DNA of 64,000 bases from Ovis canadensis (Eukaryota; Chordata; Mammalia; Artiodactyla; Bovidae), in assembly GCF_042477335.2 (NCBI RefSeq), contig NC_091262.1, positions 44,179,001-44,243,000 on the forward strand, written 5' to 3'. Below the pieces are notes generated by a model. The model saw only the letters and a program-made list of their open reading frames with translations. It was not told the origin of the DNA and ran no database searches. This document shows positions 50,701-59,260 of the stretch, piece after piece (positions within the stretch are counted from its first letter, which is position 1; each line of letters opens with the position of its first letter). The translations under genes were made by a program, and so were the position numbers.

Positions 50701-53044
50701 TGCTGCCTCCCCTACTCCTACTCCTTCCCCATCCCTCTGTTAAAGCTGGTAACTTGCCCCCACCTCACTCTGGCCTAGCCCCTGGCTGCCAGCCCTCGCT
50801 GATGGGACCCTCTCTGGGATTCCCTACCCACCTGTTTGAAATCTGCTTAGTCTCTTTGCCCTACTGCTGCAGGGCTGCCAGGTACTAATTCAGGTTAAGC
50901 GATTACAGCCAGCGGGGTTGGAGATTACTCATTCCTCCTTGGAAACACTCTGGGCACCGAGTGCTCTGAGGACACCGAGCTTGCACCACTTTAGCTCCCT
51001 TCCTGCCCTTCAAGTTGCAAAACACCAAAGCCATCACCCACAGCCAAGACTTCTGAGCTCCTGAGCTTTTCTGTGCACATTCCCCAGGTGCTAATGGCTG
51101 CTGTGTGAGCACTGTGGAGACAGAATTATCTAGTCAGGAAAGCAAGCCTGAGCAAGCCAATGGGACCTGCCAGAGGTGAGACACAGCAAGTCAGCCAGCC
51201 GCCCTGGATCCCAGGACGAGATGCTGGAGTTGCCTGGGCCCAGCTGGCCCCTATCCTGGGCTCTCTTGGTGCCTTTCTAATGCTTCCTTTCAAAAATCGG
51301 TCAATCTGGGGCCTCCCTGAAGGTCCAGGGACTAAGACTCCGAGCTCTCACTGCAGGGGGCCCGGGTTCAATCCCTGGTTGGGGAATTAGATTCCACATG
51401 CCACCACTAAGACCCAGAGCAGTCAAATAAAAGAAAGAAGAAGAAGAAATCAGTCAATCCTTTCCTTGGTCCCAGTGTTTCTTCCTCTCTGAGGAAGAGC
51501 AGAGAGGCAGAGTCCAGGAAAGTACACATTACAGGCCAGATCCCTGCCAAGGCCACTCCGAGACACCCAGCTTGGAAGAGGGTGGCTGCGAGCCCCACCA
51601 GGGTGAGGGGAGTGGCATTTGGTCTCCAGGTCACCAGGCAGCGGGGAAGTGGGGTATCCAGAGCCCTGGGCTGGCGTCACCACCTCTTCGGTCTCAGCTT
51701 CCTCACCAACAAGGAGCATGGTGATCTGGGCCCAGTTTCTGCCTTCAGTCCATGCCATGTTTGTGGCAGAGCAGAGAGGTCCTGATTCTGTCCCTGCCCT
51801 CACACCAGGCCTGTCCTCTCCCCAGGAAACCCAGGTCAGAAGAAAAGCTGAGGGAAGAGACCTTGGAATAAAGGCCCCAGTCCTCTTCCCCTTCCTCCTG
51901 TCCCTGATTCTGGCCTCTTTTACTGCCCCTTAGTGCCTCCCCAGCCGCCACTTCAAATGCTACCACCTGCTACCCCTAAACCCACAATCCCTGTCTGAAG
52001 ACACCAGGCATACCCACGTTGGAGATCATCCTACAAAATACTCAACCACCTAAAAGTCAACTTGCTATCTCCCTGACTAGCTCCCACCCAAACCCCCGAG
52101 GGAGCCAGGGGGGCTCAGGGACCTATCCCTAACCCTGGCTTCTCTGGAGGAAGCTGGGAAAGCTCTGAGAAAACCAGCACCTCTGAGGGATCTCATCTCC
52201 CAGAGCAGCTGACACAGACCGGAGACACGATGGCAACAATGGACTGTCCCAAGGACATCTCAGAACCGGGGAGGCAGTGACCCGCTCCCCTGGGCACCAG
52301 TCACTTCCATTTTTTTAAACTTCCATTGTTGCTACAATATCGTTGTACAGCCAATAAAAGTGAACAAAAGCCATGTTGTTACTATCATTTTGATGACTCT
52401 CCAGAGTAAATGCCTCCCTCAAGGTGCAATTATCTGGAAGTGAACGTCATTAGAAGAGCATGTGGCCTCCCAAAGCTTCAAAAACAACTCTGCCAGTGCC
52501 AGCCGGCCAGCCTGCCCCTTGGCCCAGCAAGAAACTGCCTCAACCCACTTGGAAACTCCAAGGCCTTGTTTATCGGGGCCTCCTCTTCTCCTTTACCAAC
52601 CCCAAGCCGAGATCCCAGGTACCCAACACGTGCACCGAATGAGGCCCCAGGTGTCTTTCCATCGCTGACCTCTCTTCTTCCCAAGCTTGCTAAAGAGAAA
52701 AACCTTCCTCCCACCGCCTTCCATCAAGCTTGGCCCTAATGGCCGTGGAAGGAGAAGGGACGTAGTGGGGTCCCTGGGGACGTGGAGATCAGTGTTTCTA
52801 CCTGGCCTGTCCCCCCAGGTTTTGTCCTGTGGGTCACCTGGGTTGCTTCGTAGTGCTCTATTACCCACCCCCAGCACTCCCAGTACATCTGCATCCCTGC
52901 CCCCCCCACCCAGTCCTGCCCGGCAGCCTCCCAGCCAGCTCACCTGGAGGATTCAGCTGGGCATCTTTCACCTTCTCTGGGGTCGAGAGTTTGAGAGCAT
53001 GGCTTAGGGGCTCTTTGGAGAGTGTCTGCCCATCAGTCAGGGAG
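20640..53044 (-). CDS. ACSBG1: Long-chain-fatty-acid-CoA ligase ACSBG1, exons 2-14 (5'-partial)
   Basis: This is the bubblegum-family acyl-CoA synthetase (lipidosin). It activates long- and very-long-chain fatty acids to acyl-CoA via an acyl-adenylate, with expression known mainly in brain and steroidogenic tissue. In coding order the exons are 53044-52944, 39862-39642, 39175-39087, 38790-38670, 28167-28087, 27997-27848, 27517-27341, 26436-26255, 25371-25141, 24131-23914, 22875-22736, 22183-21937 and 20725-20640. Together they give 2044 nt including the stop, all in phase. That is about 680 residues, against 724 in human with its first exon. The adenylate-forming motifs are intact: the phosphate loop '[11 protein letters not shown]' (27869-27901, about residue 280), 'YGLSETSG' (25182-25205) and '[24 protein letters not shown]' split over exon 11's end. 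The C-terminal catalytic block '[20 protein letters not shown]' is in exon 13. Intron 1 is open at the window edge, so the first coding exon is missing here. Confidence 0.96.
20726..21936 (-). other. ACSBG1: ACSBG1 intron 13
   Basis: A 1.2-kb GT-AG intron between exons 13 and 14. I see no interspersed repeat and no further gene. Confidence 0.8.
21937..22183 (-). CDS. ACSBG1: ACSBG1 exon 13
   Basis: '[20 protein letters not shown]' through '[20 protein letters not shown]'. The acceptor is TTTCAG and the donor GTAGGT. Confidence 0.97.
22184..22735 (-). other. ACSBG1: ACSBG1 intron 12
   Basis: A 0.55-kb GT-AG intron with nothing recognised in it. Confidence 0.8.
22736..22875 (-). CDS. ACSBG1: ACSBG1 exon 12
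   Basis: '[20 protein letters not shown]' to 'LSMLLTLK', the start of the C-terminal domain ('GGENVPP' motif). The acceptor is CTCAG and the donor GTGTGT. Confidence 0.97.
23279..23398 (+). repeat. CHR-type tRNA-Glu SINE
   Basis: 'cagtagttaggactcagtg', then 'cccaggttcaatctctgg' and 'ggggaactaagatcctg', with a short A run near the end. Confidence 0.8.
23440..23545 (+). repeat. MIR SINE remnant
   Basis: A clear MIR core: 'gctgtgtgaccttgagcaa', 'attacttaacctctctg'. Confidence 0.8.
23606..23649. repeat. Left arm of a 44-bp inverted repeat
   Basis: Its reverse complement matches 24569-24612 with about two mismatches. It contains (CATT)n followed by a unique segment around 'ttaactggccctacctct'. 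Confidence 0.9.
23652..23808 (-). pseudogene. Partial duplicate of the ACSBG1 intron 10/exon 11 junction
   Basis: This intronic segment aligns in direct orientation with 24094-24243. Shared blocks include 'gtggagaggccaggag', 'cctggatcaaccc' and 'tgttcatcga', each slightly changed. It therefore includes a copy of the exon 11 acceptor (minus-sense CTCTCCACCCCCAG) and about 35 to 45 bases of the exon's start. The copy has no donor or continuing exon, so it is a relic, not an alternative exon. Confidence 0.85.
23914..24131 (-). CDS. ACSBG1: ACSBG1 exon 11
   Basis: '[20 protein letters not shown]' through '[10 protein letters not shown]'. It includes 'GWLHTGD' (the ribose-binding Asp) and the hinge to the C-terminal lobe. 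The acceptor is CCCAG and the donor GTGAGT. Its first 35 to 45 bases, with the acceptor and adjoining intron 10, recur in altered form in intron 11. Confidence 0.97.
24290..24561 (+). repeat. Bov-A2 SINE (dimeric) with perfect TSD
   Basis: Two Bov-A units on the + strand are joined by the 'cttcactttcacttttcac' linker and end in 'agcagcagga'. The 12-bp direct repeat 'catagctaagag' flanks it at 24278-24289 and 24562-24573. Confidence 0.93.
24569..24612. repeat. Right arm of a 44-bp inverted repeat
   Basis: Inverted partner of 23606-23649, lying immediately after the Bov-A2 insertion in intron 10. The arms bracket exon 11. Confidence 0.9.
25141..25371 (-). CDS. ACSBG1: ACSBG1 exon 10
   Basis: '[20 protein letters not shown]' to 'SSPYNYRLY'. 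It holds the 'YGLSETSG' adenine-binding motif with its catalytic Glu. The acceptor is CACCAG and the donor GTGTGT. Confidence 0.97.
26255..26436 (-). CDS. ACSBG1: ACSBG1 exon 9
   Basis: '[20 protein letters not shown]' through '[15 protein letters not shown]', containing the 'PRVWEKI' motif of long-chain synthetases. The donor is GTACAG. Confidence 0.96.
26734..26944 (+). repeat. Bov-tA SINE
   Basis: A + strand copy from 'gggcttcccaggtggcgc' to 'cttagcacgcacacacac', flanked by the 8-bp repeat 'aagcagtg' (26726-26733 and 26945-26952). The tRNA-like B box is damaged. Confidence 0.88.
27341..27517 (-). CDS. ACSBG1: ACSBG1 exon 8
   Basis: Fifty-nine codons, '[20 protein letters not shown]' to 'CFAEPDALK', including the conserved '[10 protein letters not shown]' segment. 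The donor is GTCGGT, with C at +3. Confidence 0.96.
27518..27847 (-). other. ACSBG1: ACSBG1 intron 7
   Basis: A 0.33-kb GT-AG intron. No repeat seen. Confidence 0.8.
27848..27997 (-). CDS. ACSBG1: ACSBG1 exon 7 (ATP/AMP-binding motif)
   Basis: Fifty codons, phase 0 at both ends. They include the Ser/Thr/Gly-rich phosphate-binding loop '[11 protein letters not shown]' that defines AMP-forming synthetases. The acceptor is GTGCAG and the donor GTAGGA. Confidence 0.97.
28087..28167 (-). CDS. ACSBG1: ACSBG1 exon 6
   Basis: An 81-nt exon encoding 27 residues, '[20 protein letters not shown]' to 'SVYT'. The acceptor is CACAG and the donor GTATGC. It is too short to be obvious as an ORF and was placed by matching the family between exons 5 and 7. 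Confidence 0.93.
28656..29223 (+). mobile_element. BovB LINE, 5'-truncated
   Basis: A + strand 3' end of BovB (RTE class), starting at 'tgactgcagccatgaaatta' and running through the end of the reverse-transcriptase ORF (fragment 28641-28898) to 'gagtcggacatgactgagca'. The ORF is broken. It stands opposite in orientation to the larger BovB at 30325. Confidence 0.9.
30158..33538 (+). repeat. CHR-type tRNA-Glu SINE, split by BovB
   Basis: The SINE's head is at 30158-30312 ('tggctaagactctg', 'ggtttaatccctggtcag') and its tail at 33510-33538 ('agccaaataaataaataag'). The BovB occupies the middle. The 16-bp direct repeat 'aaatactacattgcag' (30142-30157 and 33539-33554) is the SINE's own target-site duplication. 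Confidence 0.92.
30325..33497 (-). mobile_element. Near-full-length BovB LINE
   Basis: About 3.17 kb in reverse orientation. It encodes, in pieces separated by frameshifts and stops, an APE-type endonuclease (about 32770-33440) and an RTE reverse transcriptase (about 30890-32060) that keeps '[13 protein letters not shown]' and the 'YADD' catalytic box. The 3' end is at 30325 ('cagttcagttcagtcgctca'). The 12-bp repeat 'aagatctgacat' flanks it at 30313-30324 and 33498-33509. It cannot produce an intact protein as read. Confidence 0.93.
33785..35204 (-). repeat. Bov-tA SINE, split by BovB
   Basis: The reverse Bov-tA runs from 33785 to 33984 and its last bases continue at 35189-35204 ('agccaccagggaaaccc'). 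The BovB is inserted between. Confidence 0.88.
33985..35188 (-). mobile_element. BovB LINE, 5'-truncated
   Basis: Reverse orientation, 1.2 kb, containing the 3' half of the reverse-transcriptase ORF (with '[16 protein letters not shown]') in two broken frames. The 9-bp repeat 'agccaccag' at 33976-33984 and 35189-35197 is its target-site duplication. Confidence 0.9.
37024..37145 (-). repeat. CHR-type tRNA-Glu SINE
   Basis: Reverse copy: 'tttttttggccatgcagcat', then 'cttagttcctcaaccaaag' and 'aaccactgggccaccaggg'. Confidence 0.85.
37470..37675 (+). repeat. Bov-tA SINE
   Basis: Full + strand copy from 'ggcttcccttgtggctcag' to 'cacaactgaagtgacttgg'. Confidence 0.9.
38670..38790 (-). CDS. ACSBG1: ACSBG1 exon 5
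   Basis: '[20 protein letters not shown]' to 'QKQLEKILK'. The acceptor is GACAG. The donor reads GTTTGG, an atypical sequence with T at +3 and +4. The next exon joins in frame 10.5 kb away. Confidence 0.94.
38791..39641 (-). other. ACSBG1: ACSBG1 introns 3 and 4 (39176-39641 and 38791-39086)
   Basis: Two short GT-AG introns, 0.47 and 0.30 kb, G+C-rich and free of recognised repeats. Confidence 0.8.
39087..39175 (-). CDS. ACSBG1: ACSBG1 exon 4
   Basis: '[20 protein letters not shown]' and on to 'AVGAVFAG', a conserved core segment of acyl-CoA synthetases. The donor is GTGAGT. The acceptor ends in GGAG. Confidence 0.94.
39642..39862 (-). CDS. ACSBG1: ACSBG1 exon 3
   Basis: Runs from '[18 protein letters not shown]' to '[15 protein letters not shown]', the start of the AMP-binding domain. 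The acceptor is CTGCAG and the donor GTGAGG. It joins exon 2 in phase (one base plus two). Confidence 0.95.
40470..40565 (+). repeat. MIR SINE remnant
   Basis: MIR 3' pattern: 'cccttttacagatggggcag', 'gttattttccccatgtcaca'. Confidence 0.65.
41175..41395 (-). repeat. Bov-tA SINE
   Basis: Reverse copy from 'tgcatgcttagttgctcc' to 'actgcgccatcagagaagc', slightly diverged at the tRNA-like end. Confidence 0.88.
41790..41880 (+). repeat. MIR SINE remnant
   Basis: MIR pattern: 'cctgggttcaaattccgatc', 'gttgcgtgactttggtaagt'. Confidence 0.65.
41935..42598 (+). repeat. Old L1 (end of ORF2 and 3' UTR)
   Basis: 'aaatggtgcagccatgttgg', 'cagtaattccattcttagg', 'gtgatgg'-type tail and 'gtacacctgaataaaa' follow the order of an L1M 3' end. 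Part of the 3' UTR contains short local duplications ('aaagcagatgagtgg' twice). Confidence 0.75.
42612..42735 (+). repeat. CHR-type tRNA-Glu SINE with A tail
   Basis: 'aaattccctggtggtctag', 'ggtttgatccctggtcaag', and a 15-base A run at the 3' end. Confidence 0.88.
43180..43408 (+). repeat. Bov-tA SINE
   Basis: Full + strand copy from 'ggggcttcctagctgacgct' through 'gtgggttcgatcccgggg' to 'cttagcacgcatgcatgc'. Confidence 0.92.
43515..43575 (-). repeat. Bov-A SINE 3' fragment
   Basis: Only the inverted 3' end, 'gctgctgctgctaagtcgc' to 'caaccccatggg', is present. Confidence 0.85.
44106..44330 (+). repeat. CHR-type SINE
   Basis: 'acttccctggtggtctagtg', 'gggaactaagatcccatg' and the tail 'gcagccaaataaattaat'. 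Confidence 0.88.
44642..44870 (+). repeat. Bov-tA SINE preceded by a T23 run
   Basis: The element starts mid-head at 'agctcagatggtaaagaat', directly after an uninterrupted run of 23 T (44642-44664). It ends 'aagcaactaacacacacaca'. The first 15 or so bases of the usual head are missing. Confidence 0.88.
45217..45372 (+). repeat. MIR SINE remnant
   Basis: 'tactgagcaccctcctgtgc' and the descending 'ccacagctggcagagcaggg' fit a diverged MIR. Confidence 0.6.
47010..47215 (+). repeat. Old L1 remnant
   Basis: 'ggggactggctaaattcaat', then 'atggattcataagcagtcat' resembles the end of L1 ORF2, with A-rich sequence following. Confidence 0.5.
48528..48665 (+). promoter_or_regulatory. TATA-like element with a downstream splice-donor-like site
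   Basis: 'gatatataaggcaaagagg' (TATATAAG near 48529) is followed about 130 bases later by 'attaaggtaagttttcc', a perfect donor consensus at 48660-48666. This could be the start of an antisense non-coding transcript. It rests on two short motifs only. Confidence 0.2.
49645..49856 (-). repeat. Bov-tA SINE
   Basis: Reverse copy from 'ccaagtggcctcagtcgtg' to 'agcaccacccaggaagcc'. Confidence 0.9.
51305..51435 (+). repeat. CHR-type tRNA-Glu SINE
   Basis: 'tggggcctccctgaaggtc', 'gggttcaatccctggttgg', ending in 'aaagaaagaagaagaagaa'. Confidence 0.88.
52944..53044 (-). CDS. ACSBG1: ACSBG1 exon 2
   Basis: It encodes the weakly conserved N-terminal region '[20 protein letters not shown]' through '[12 protein letters not shown]'. 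The acceptor CTCCAG precedes 53044 and the donor is GTGAGC. It starts after two bases of a codon, so an upstream coding exon must exist. Confidence 0.9.
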
Positions 53045-53239
53045 CTGGAGGGGTAAGGGGAAAACAATTGTTAAAAGATGACAGGCTGGCCTGGGCTCTG
53101 GATGCTGGCCCAGAATGCGTCAAGCACCCCTGGGGGTGACACTGGCATCGCTGCATCCTAGGGGGCTCGGAGGACAAGACCTTACTATTTGCAGGAGTTA
53201 ACCTCACCCCCGTGCCACGCTCTCCCTTCAGTTTCTAAG

Positions 53240-53350
53240 GGCTCAGTAGAAAGAAAAATCAAGCCCTGCTCTACTCTAATTTGCTGTGTGACTCTGGGAA
53301 AGCACATGACTCTCTCTGGGCTCAGTGTCCCCATCTGGACAGGGAAAGGC
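53240..53350 (+). repeat. MIR SINE remnant
   Basis: 'atttgctgtgtgactctggg', 'aaagcacatgactctctctg', 'gtccccatctg'. Confidence 0.7.
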
Positions 53351-55766
53351 TTGGAGTCGGGCATGCGAGGTTTGAGGGTTGGGAGGTGCCTCCAAGTCCC
53401 TCACTCCCACACCCACCAGCCCTCAGGCACTGAGAGCAGCCGTTCTTAGAAACTCATGCAGAGCTGAGGACATTCCTACAGCTCTCCTGGCTCCTAAGCT
53501 GGCCCCCAGATGAGGCCCTCTTCCCAGTGGTGTCTGTGAGGGTGCCCTGGGCCCATTCCCTGAGGAGAGGAGAAGTACAGGACCAGGGAAACCTGGGGCT
53601 CTTGCCATCTGTCTTCACTCCTGGTCTAGATCCCTTGCCTTCAAGGCTTGGTGGCCCCGCACAATGAATCCTCTTGTGGTCAACACAGCCCACGGGGTTA
53701 CTGGGCCTCTGCTATATACTCAGCCTCACGGCTGCTCCGCGTGATTCCTCCTCAGAGGAATCTGGCCAGACCTCAACCTTCCGGGTGGATGAGCAGATGG
53801 AGTTCAGCACACCTCAGGGACAAACAAGGCTATGGCATTACTCACCTCTGGGGACGAGTGTCACAGTGATAGGCTATATAAACAGAGCCTGGAGTTGAGC
53901 AGTGTGTAACCTGTGCAGCTGGTCTTGGCAGCCCTGAGGCAGGACCCTGGCTTCAGAGTCTCACCTGTCTGAGAGGGTGGAGCTGGTCCCATCCCTGCCC
54001 AGTTCCCAAGCACCTGGCTCAGTTACCTGCTTTTCACATTCGGTCTTACTTCTTGCTGGTACCGCAGGTTCAAACTGAGTTTACGAACACACTCAGGCCC
54101 ACCTGACGGTAGTCTGTTTAAAAACCTGAGATAGGTTTGAAAGCAAAAGACATCATGAGGTTTTGAAAGGGGGAGGGTGAGGAGGAGGGAGATAAGGAGT
54201 GGGGTGCCAGGCTGGTCCCCTTCTCGGGAACTTTGTGAGCAAGGCTGGGCCACAGGGCTGGAGCAGCCCTTCTGTTGCTATGGTAACCTGCTCCAGGAGG
54301 CTACCAGAAGGATTGAAAACCGTGCTTCTGGGATGAGGCCTGTTGTGCCAGCAGAGGAAAACAGAGGCTTCTGAAAACCATAAGACATGTCCTGTGACTT
54401 TGGATCACTGGGCACTGCCACTACTCTCTTGGGTCGTTGAGTAAAAGCTGCCTCCACTTTGGGACGAAGAAGACTGTGATGTCACCAAATGACCCCTGAG
54501 CTCTGGGCTCAGGCAATTACAGGGCAAGCTGGGGGACACACACCCAGCTAGGCTGAGGGTCCCACACTGAGGGTTCCACTGGGGGTGGGGGATGGTATCC
54601 CGTGAACTCAGTATAACATCCCTGCTCTATCTTGGTCCCTACCCTCAAAAGATAGGGCTGCCTGCTTAAAGTGATCAACTTTTGAAACACCCACTGGGTC
54701 CCATCATTGGCTATAATCTCCCACCATCTTAACTGCTGCCTCTCAAACAAGCTTGTTTTTAAATCCCCACCATCAAAAGGTACAGGCAGCGTTTCTGCCA
54801 CCTAATCAAATTTACGTAAACTGGTTCTGGTTTTAAAATAGCTAAACAAACACTAAATGAAAGGACACCTCAGGAAGCCAAGGGCCAAGCCTAACCATCA
54901 GATTAGAACCTTCTTCAGTCTATGGGGAGGAGAGACAGTAGGAAGCAACTTCCTGTGAGGGCCTTTTGGGAAGCGTCTGCCCCTGCCCATTGCAGCAGCA
55001 AGCCCCTTGGGACTCAGTCAGTCGCCTTTGCTGTCCTCTCCTCTCCCGTGTCCTGTGCTTTCCTTCCCTCAAGGAGAGGGTGGATCCTGTCCCCCTGCCT
55101 GGACTTGGTGGGACAAGAACCCCTTGAGGATGGCCCACGGAGGGCCATACTCAGCCCTCTAAGGGCCTGAAGAATATTGGATGCTTAAGACAAGGCCAAA
55201 ATCTAATTATCCAAATGAGTAAAGAGTACTCTGCCACTTGGCTCAAACCTTCAAGATTTAGTCCCCTTAAGGGGAGGGCACCCTTGCCCATCGACTGAAA
55301 GAGAATGTGCTGACCTTCCTATGACTTTTTCCTGCTCACCCAGGGTCATACTAGTAACAAAATCTACCGGTTTGGCTCGTAACACAGAAGTGAGTCAAAC
55401 TGCAGGGCGTGGAGGGCCATCTGTCCTTTCCTGAGGTGGCTGCTGCCCCACGGGCCGCTGCTGGCCACGGTTGTCTTTAGTCTTTAATCCTCACCTGCGT
55501 CACTAGTGGTCACTTCGTGCCGCTATCACTGTGCGGGCCTCCAGTGGCTCACCTCCCTCCTACCCTGCGGGGTTTTTTTGGTAGCAGACTAGTACAGAAA
55601 ATAGCCAAGCTCGTTAGAATTGTTAAGTCAGAGGAGATGGCTTCCAACGTGAAATTTATCATGTTTTCCTCAAAGAAAAGAGATCTGGGGAGAAATCCCT
55701 TCTGTTTTGACTCCTCAAGAGCAATTTGGGCCCCTTCTGATTCTTGCTGCTTTTCCAGAAATCACA

Positions 55767-55896
55767 AGTGAAAGTGAAGTCGCTCAGTCGTGTCCAACTC
55801 TTTGCGACCCCATGTACTGTAGCCTATCAGGTTCCTCCGTCCATGGGATTTTCCAGGCAAGAGTGCTGGAGTGAATTGCCATTTCCTTCTCCAAGT
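55767..55896 (-). repeat. Bov-A SINE monomer
   Basis: Reverse copy from 'aagtgaagtcgctcagtcg' to 'gccatttccttctcc'. Confidence 0.88.
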
Positions 55897-56177
55897 GGCT
55901 GGCAAATCATTGTGACAGGGGAAGTGTGAATATTATAAAGTCAACCTGTGGAGCCTGTCAAAGGTGAGGAACACAGTATTCCTGTCATTCTGGAATCTTC
56001 TACTAACACCTGGAACATGGCACTCCAGAACTTGGCTCAGCATCACAGGAGAAATTTCCTAAGTAGCAGAATGACAGCGATGATGAGGGAACAGCCCAAG
56101 GGCACTGACTTGCCTCTGCTTTTCCATTCCTAGGAGAAAGGAAAATCCGAAAAGGATCCCTGATGAGGAAGCAAAAG

Positions 56178-56385
56178 TGGCGTTGGCGGTAAAGAACTTG
56201 CCTACCAATGCAGGAAACATAAGAGATGTGGGTTCAATCCCTGATTCGGAAAGATCCCGGAGGAGGCGCACAGCAACCCACTCCAGTATTCTCGCCTGGA
56301 GAATTCCATGGACAGAGGAGCCTGGTGGGCTATGGGCCATGTGGTCGCAAAGCTGGACGTGACTGAGGTGACTTAGCACAAGGAT
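56178..56385 (+). repeat. Bov-tA SINE
   Basis: + strand copy with 'ggtaaagaacttgcctacc', B-box-like 'gtgggttcaatccctg' and the usual 3' unit. Confidence 0.88.
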
Positions 56386-57059
56386 GCAAACTGCTGTCAG
56401 CCCCGGTTCACACACAAGGACTGTGAGCACCTTGCCTTACTCACTTTCACAGAAGCAGAAACTCCTGCAGCATCTGCCCAGTAGTAGCACTGAGAGCAAG
56501 AAACACTTGGAGGTCACGTACGACCACGTATATTTTGTGGTGTGGGAGGTAAGCAGAGGCGTCTGGGAGGGCTTGCACTCTCCTTTCCCTGAACTGGCTC
56601 TCCTTCCTCCTCCTAACTTTCCAGAAGATCTGATGGGAATCATTTAAAGACAGAGCCTGCCAATAGCTTCCTTCAGCTCCTCCTTCGGGGAAGCCCTCCT
56701 GGATGATCCCCAACGCCCTCTCACCCTTGTAGCCCTCAAATACACGGGTTTGGGCTTTGAAGGCCACCCGTAGCTTGGGAAGCTTCTTGAGAGCAGGGGT
56801 CATGCCTGATTCGACCCTGTCCTCTGGCCCTAAGTGCTCTCTGGCAGGCAGTTGGAGCTCAGTAAATGTTGGTTGGATATAATCCTTCTCAAGTCATCAC
56901 TATGTGTGTGACATTTAAGTCAAGGGGAGCCTTCATTTTCCATATGAACCCCTCATGGATGGAGATCCAGCTCCTATTTGTCTCTGTTGCCCTTTCTTCC
57001 CATTTAGCACTCTGCTCTGTATGCAGTAAGTACTCCCTAAATGCTTTCTTGAAACAATA

Positions 57060-57195
57060 GAGCACTCCGATTTACCAGAGTTGGCCTGCCTGGGTTCAAG
57101 TCACTTTACTTGTTGTACAACCTTTGACAAGTTATGTACCTCTCTGAGACTCAAGTTTTCTGCCTAAATCCTATGGCTATTGTGAGGATAACAGG
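57060..57195 (+). repeat. MIR SINE remnant
   Basis: 'gcctgcctgggttcaagtca', then 'acaacctttgacaagttatg' and 'tacctctctgagactcaag'. Confidence 0.6.
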
Positions 57196-57847
57196 ATACG
57201 TGTAATGCTTAGGCTCTCACAAATCTTTTGGTGAATAAGTAGGAGGAAATTCTTTGGTGAGATTAGGAGGGTTACTAAATAGGGTGAAAAGTCCCAATCC
57301 AAGTTTGGGGGTCCAGGTACCCTGCCGAGCCCAAGAACTCTCCTTGCTGGAAGGCAGTGTGGGAGCCAGGAGGTGGGAGGGGGGTAGGATCCTTGTTCCT
57401 TACACGGTCCTCAGGATGGAGCTGGCAGACCTGAGCAGGAGTGCCTCTAGCATGGTCCCCGAGAGGTGGCCACACCCTGCAAGCTCACCCCGGAGAGAAC
57501 GAGAACCTCAGAGAGCCTGTTCAGGCGTCCCCTGGGAGAGCCGCATCAGCCCCAGAGAGGCCCAGCACCTCCAAACCGCCCTGCAACAGAGACACAGAGG
57601 GAGTCACCCTGTGGCTTGGCCGGGTCTGGGGCGACTGCCCTCCTTCCAGGGCATGACTCACTGGTTCCTGGCCTCAGTACCTGTCTGTAATTCATCATCA
57701 CCTAAGCCCACATGCTCTGATCACATTGGGAATGACACAGCCTCGCAGCAGGTAGCTGCCTTGGGCCCCAGGGCCAATCAGTTACCAGAATGAGCAAACA
57801 CATCAGATTCCCAGCCTCCTGCCTCCTGCCAACTGTTAGTAAACCCC

Positions 57848-57874
57848 TACCACCACCACCACCACCACCACCAC
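57848..57874. repeat. (CCA)n microsatellite
   Basis: Nine tandem CCA/ACC units, uninterrupted. Confidence 0.97.
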
Positions 57875-58859
57875 TTTTTCCCATCCCTTTCTTGTTCTGG
57901 TTCTCACCTCTCTCTGTCCTGGGGGCAAAGGGAGAACCTGTCTTCTATGTGCTGCAGGATATTTTCAGTTGAGGGCATTGTCCCAATACTTCCCCAAATC
58001 CTAAAACCTCCCGAGCAGGGAGGGGAGCTGAGCCTCCTTCTGATCCCACGGTCCTGGGCGCACAGACTGGTCCCTCTGCACAGCTGGAGCTCTTGACGGC
58101 GGACACTTCCTACTGGCTTCCCTGCTACCCCGCACAGCAGACCCCGCACTCCATACCGCTCTTTAGTTGGCCTGACCTGCCTGTCTCATCTCAAAGATAA
58201 GGCTGCCCTGGCATCTCTCCTGCGATCCCTAATTCCCAGCCGGAAGACTCCCACCGAGGACTTACAGTGATGGACTGTGTACCTCCAGGGAGGGTCTGGC
58301 TGCCCCAGGGTGCTCACCTTCCTCTTTGGGGCTGCTAGGCACAGGGCACAGCATTCGCTGTGCTCCTTCAGCTAAGGCATCGTAGGTGTGGGAGCCAGTG
58401 CTTCAGGGTCCCTGGTCCCAGGTGATGAGGCAGTGGGGCTGGGCGGGCATGGGGACCCGCCCCAGTCTGCCCTGGCACTGCCGGTGAGGTGTGGCCACAG
58501 ATACCTCTGACCTACCTGGTACAGGTCCTTGCTGCCCACCTGTGAGGCTCACATAAAAAGGGGCGGGAAGCGAGGGAGGAGCCTGCAGATGCCAGTGGGT
58601 GTGTTGTCTGTCATCCTTGGCAGACGCAGGAAAACACTGTTCCTGCTGCAGGGCTTTCTGCCTGGAGCTGGTGCTGGCCCCAGGGGTTAGGCAGGCAACC
58701 TGACCTTCTTTTTGCTTGTTTTTTCAAACTTTTCTTTAGTAAATACACATATTGCACCAAGTGTTTTATTTGTGTTGGCTCTTCGTATCTTGCAACAGCC
58801 CAATGTGGATTAATGGTGCCATTTTCCAGGTGAGAGGCCCAGAGAGCTTTACTTTATTT

Positions 58860-59260
58860 TTTTATCCTTCCTCTTTTATCTCCCCCTTTTTTTAAATGGG
58901 AGGATAATTGCTTTCCAATGTTGTGTTGGTTTCTGCCGCACAGCAACGTGAATCAGTCATAATTATATATATATACACACACACACAAAAAAAATAATTG
59001 TATATATACATGGGCTTCTCTGTGGCTCAGCTGGTAAAGAATAAGCCTGTAATGTGGGATACCTGGGTTCGATCCCTGGGTTAGGAAGATCCCTTGGAGA
59101 AGGGAAAGGTTCCATATATTCCTTTCCTCTTAAACCTCCCTCCTACCCCTCTAGGTCATCACAGAGCACCAGGCTGTCCTTTGCTATACAGCAACTTTCC
59201 ACCAACCATATATTTTACAAATGATGGTGTATATGTCAATGCTACCTGAGAGCTTTAGAC
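58860..59260 (-). repeat. Ruminant L1 3' UTR, split by Bov-tA
   Basis: 'aattgctttccaatgttgtg' with 'cagcaacgtgaatcagtca' before, and 'ctaggtcatcacagagcacc' after, the SINE at about 59010-59115. (TA)n/(CA)n simple sequence lies at 58965-59006. Confidence 0.75.
59010..59115 (+). repeat. Bov-tA SINE head
   Basis: The tRNA-like head only, 'gggcttctctgtggctcag' to 'agggaaaggttcc', inserted in the L1 3' UTR. Confidence 0.8.

Larger units (their letters stand above)
39863..52943 (-). other. ACSBG1: ACSBG1 intron 2
   Basis: A 13.1-kb GT-AG intron. Recognised contents are MIR, L1, Bov-tA and CHR remnants, listed separately. The stretches 45380-47000, 47250-49450 and 49870-51300 are G+C-moderate and contain no ORF, repeat or exon I can support. 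Confidence 0.8.

Noticed and set aside
58316-58400. Candidate ACSBG1 first coding exon (minus strand, short ATG frame ending in a GTGAGC donor)
   Set aside because: The frame leaves one base at the donor, whereas exon 2 needs two. The residues do not resemble the known ACSBG1 N-terminus.
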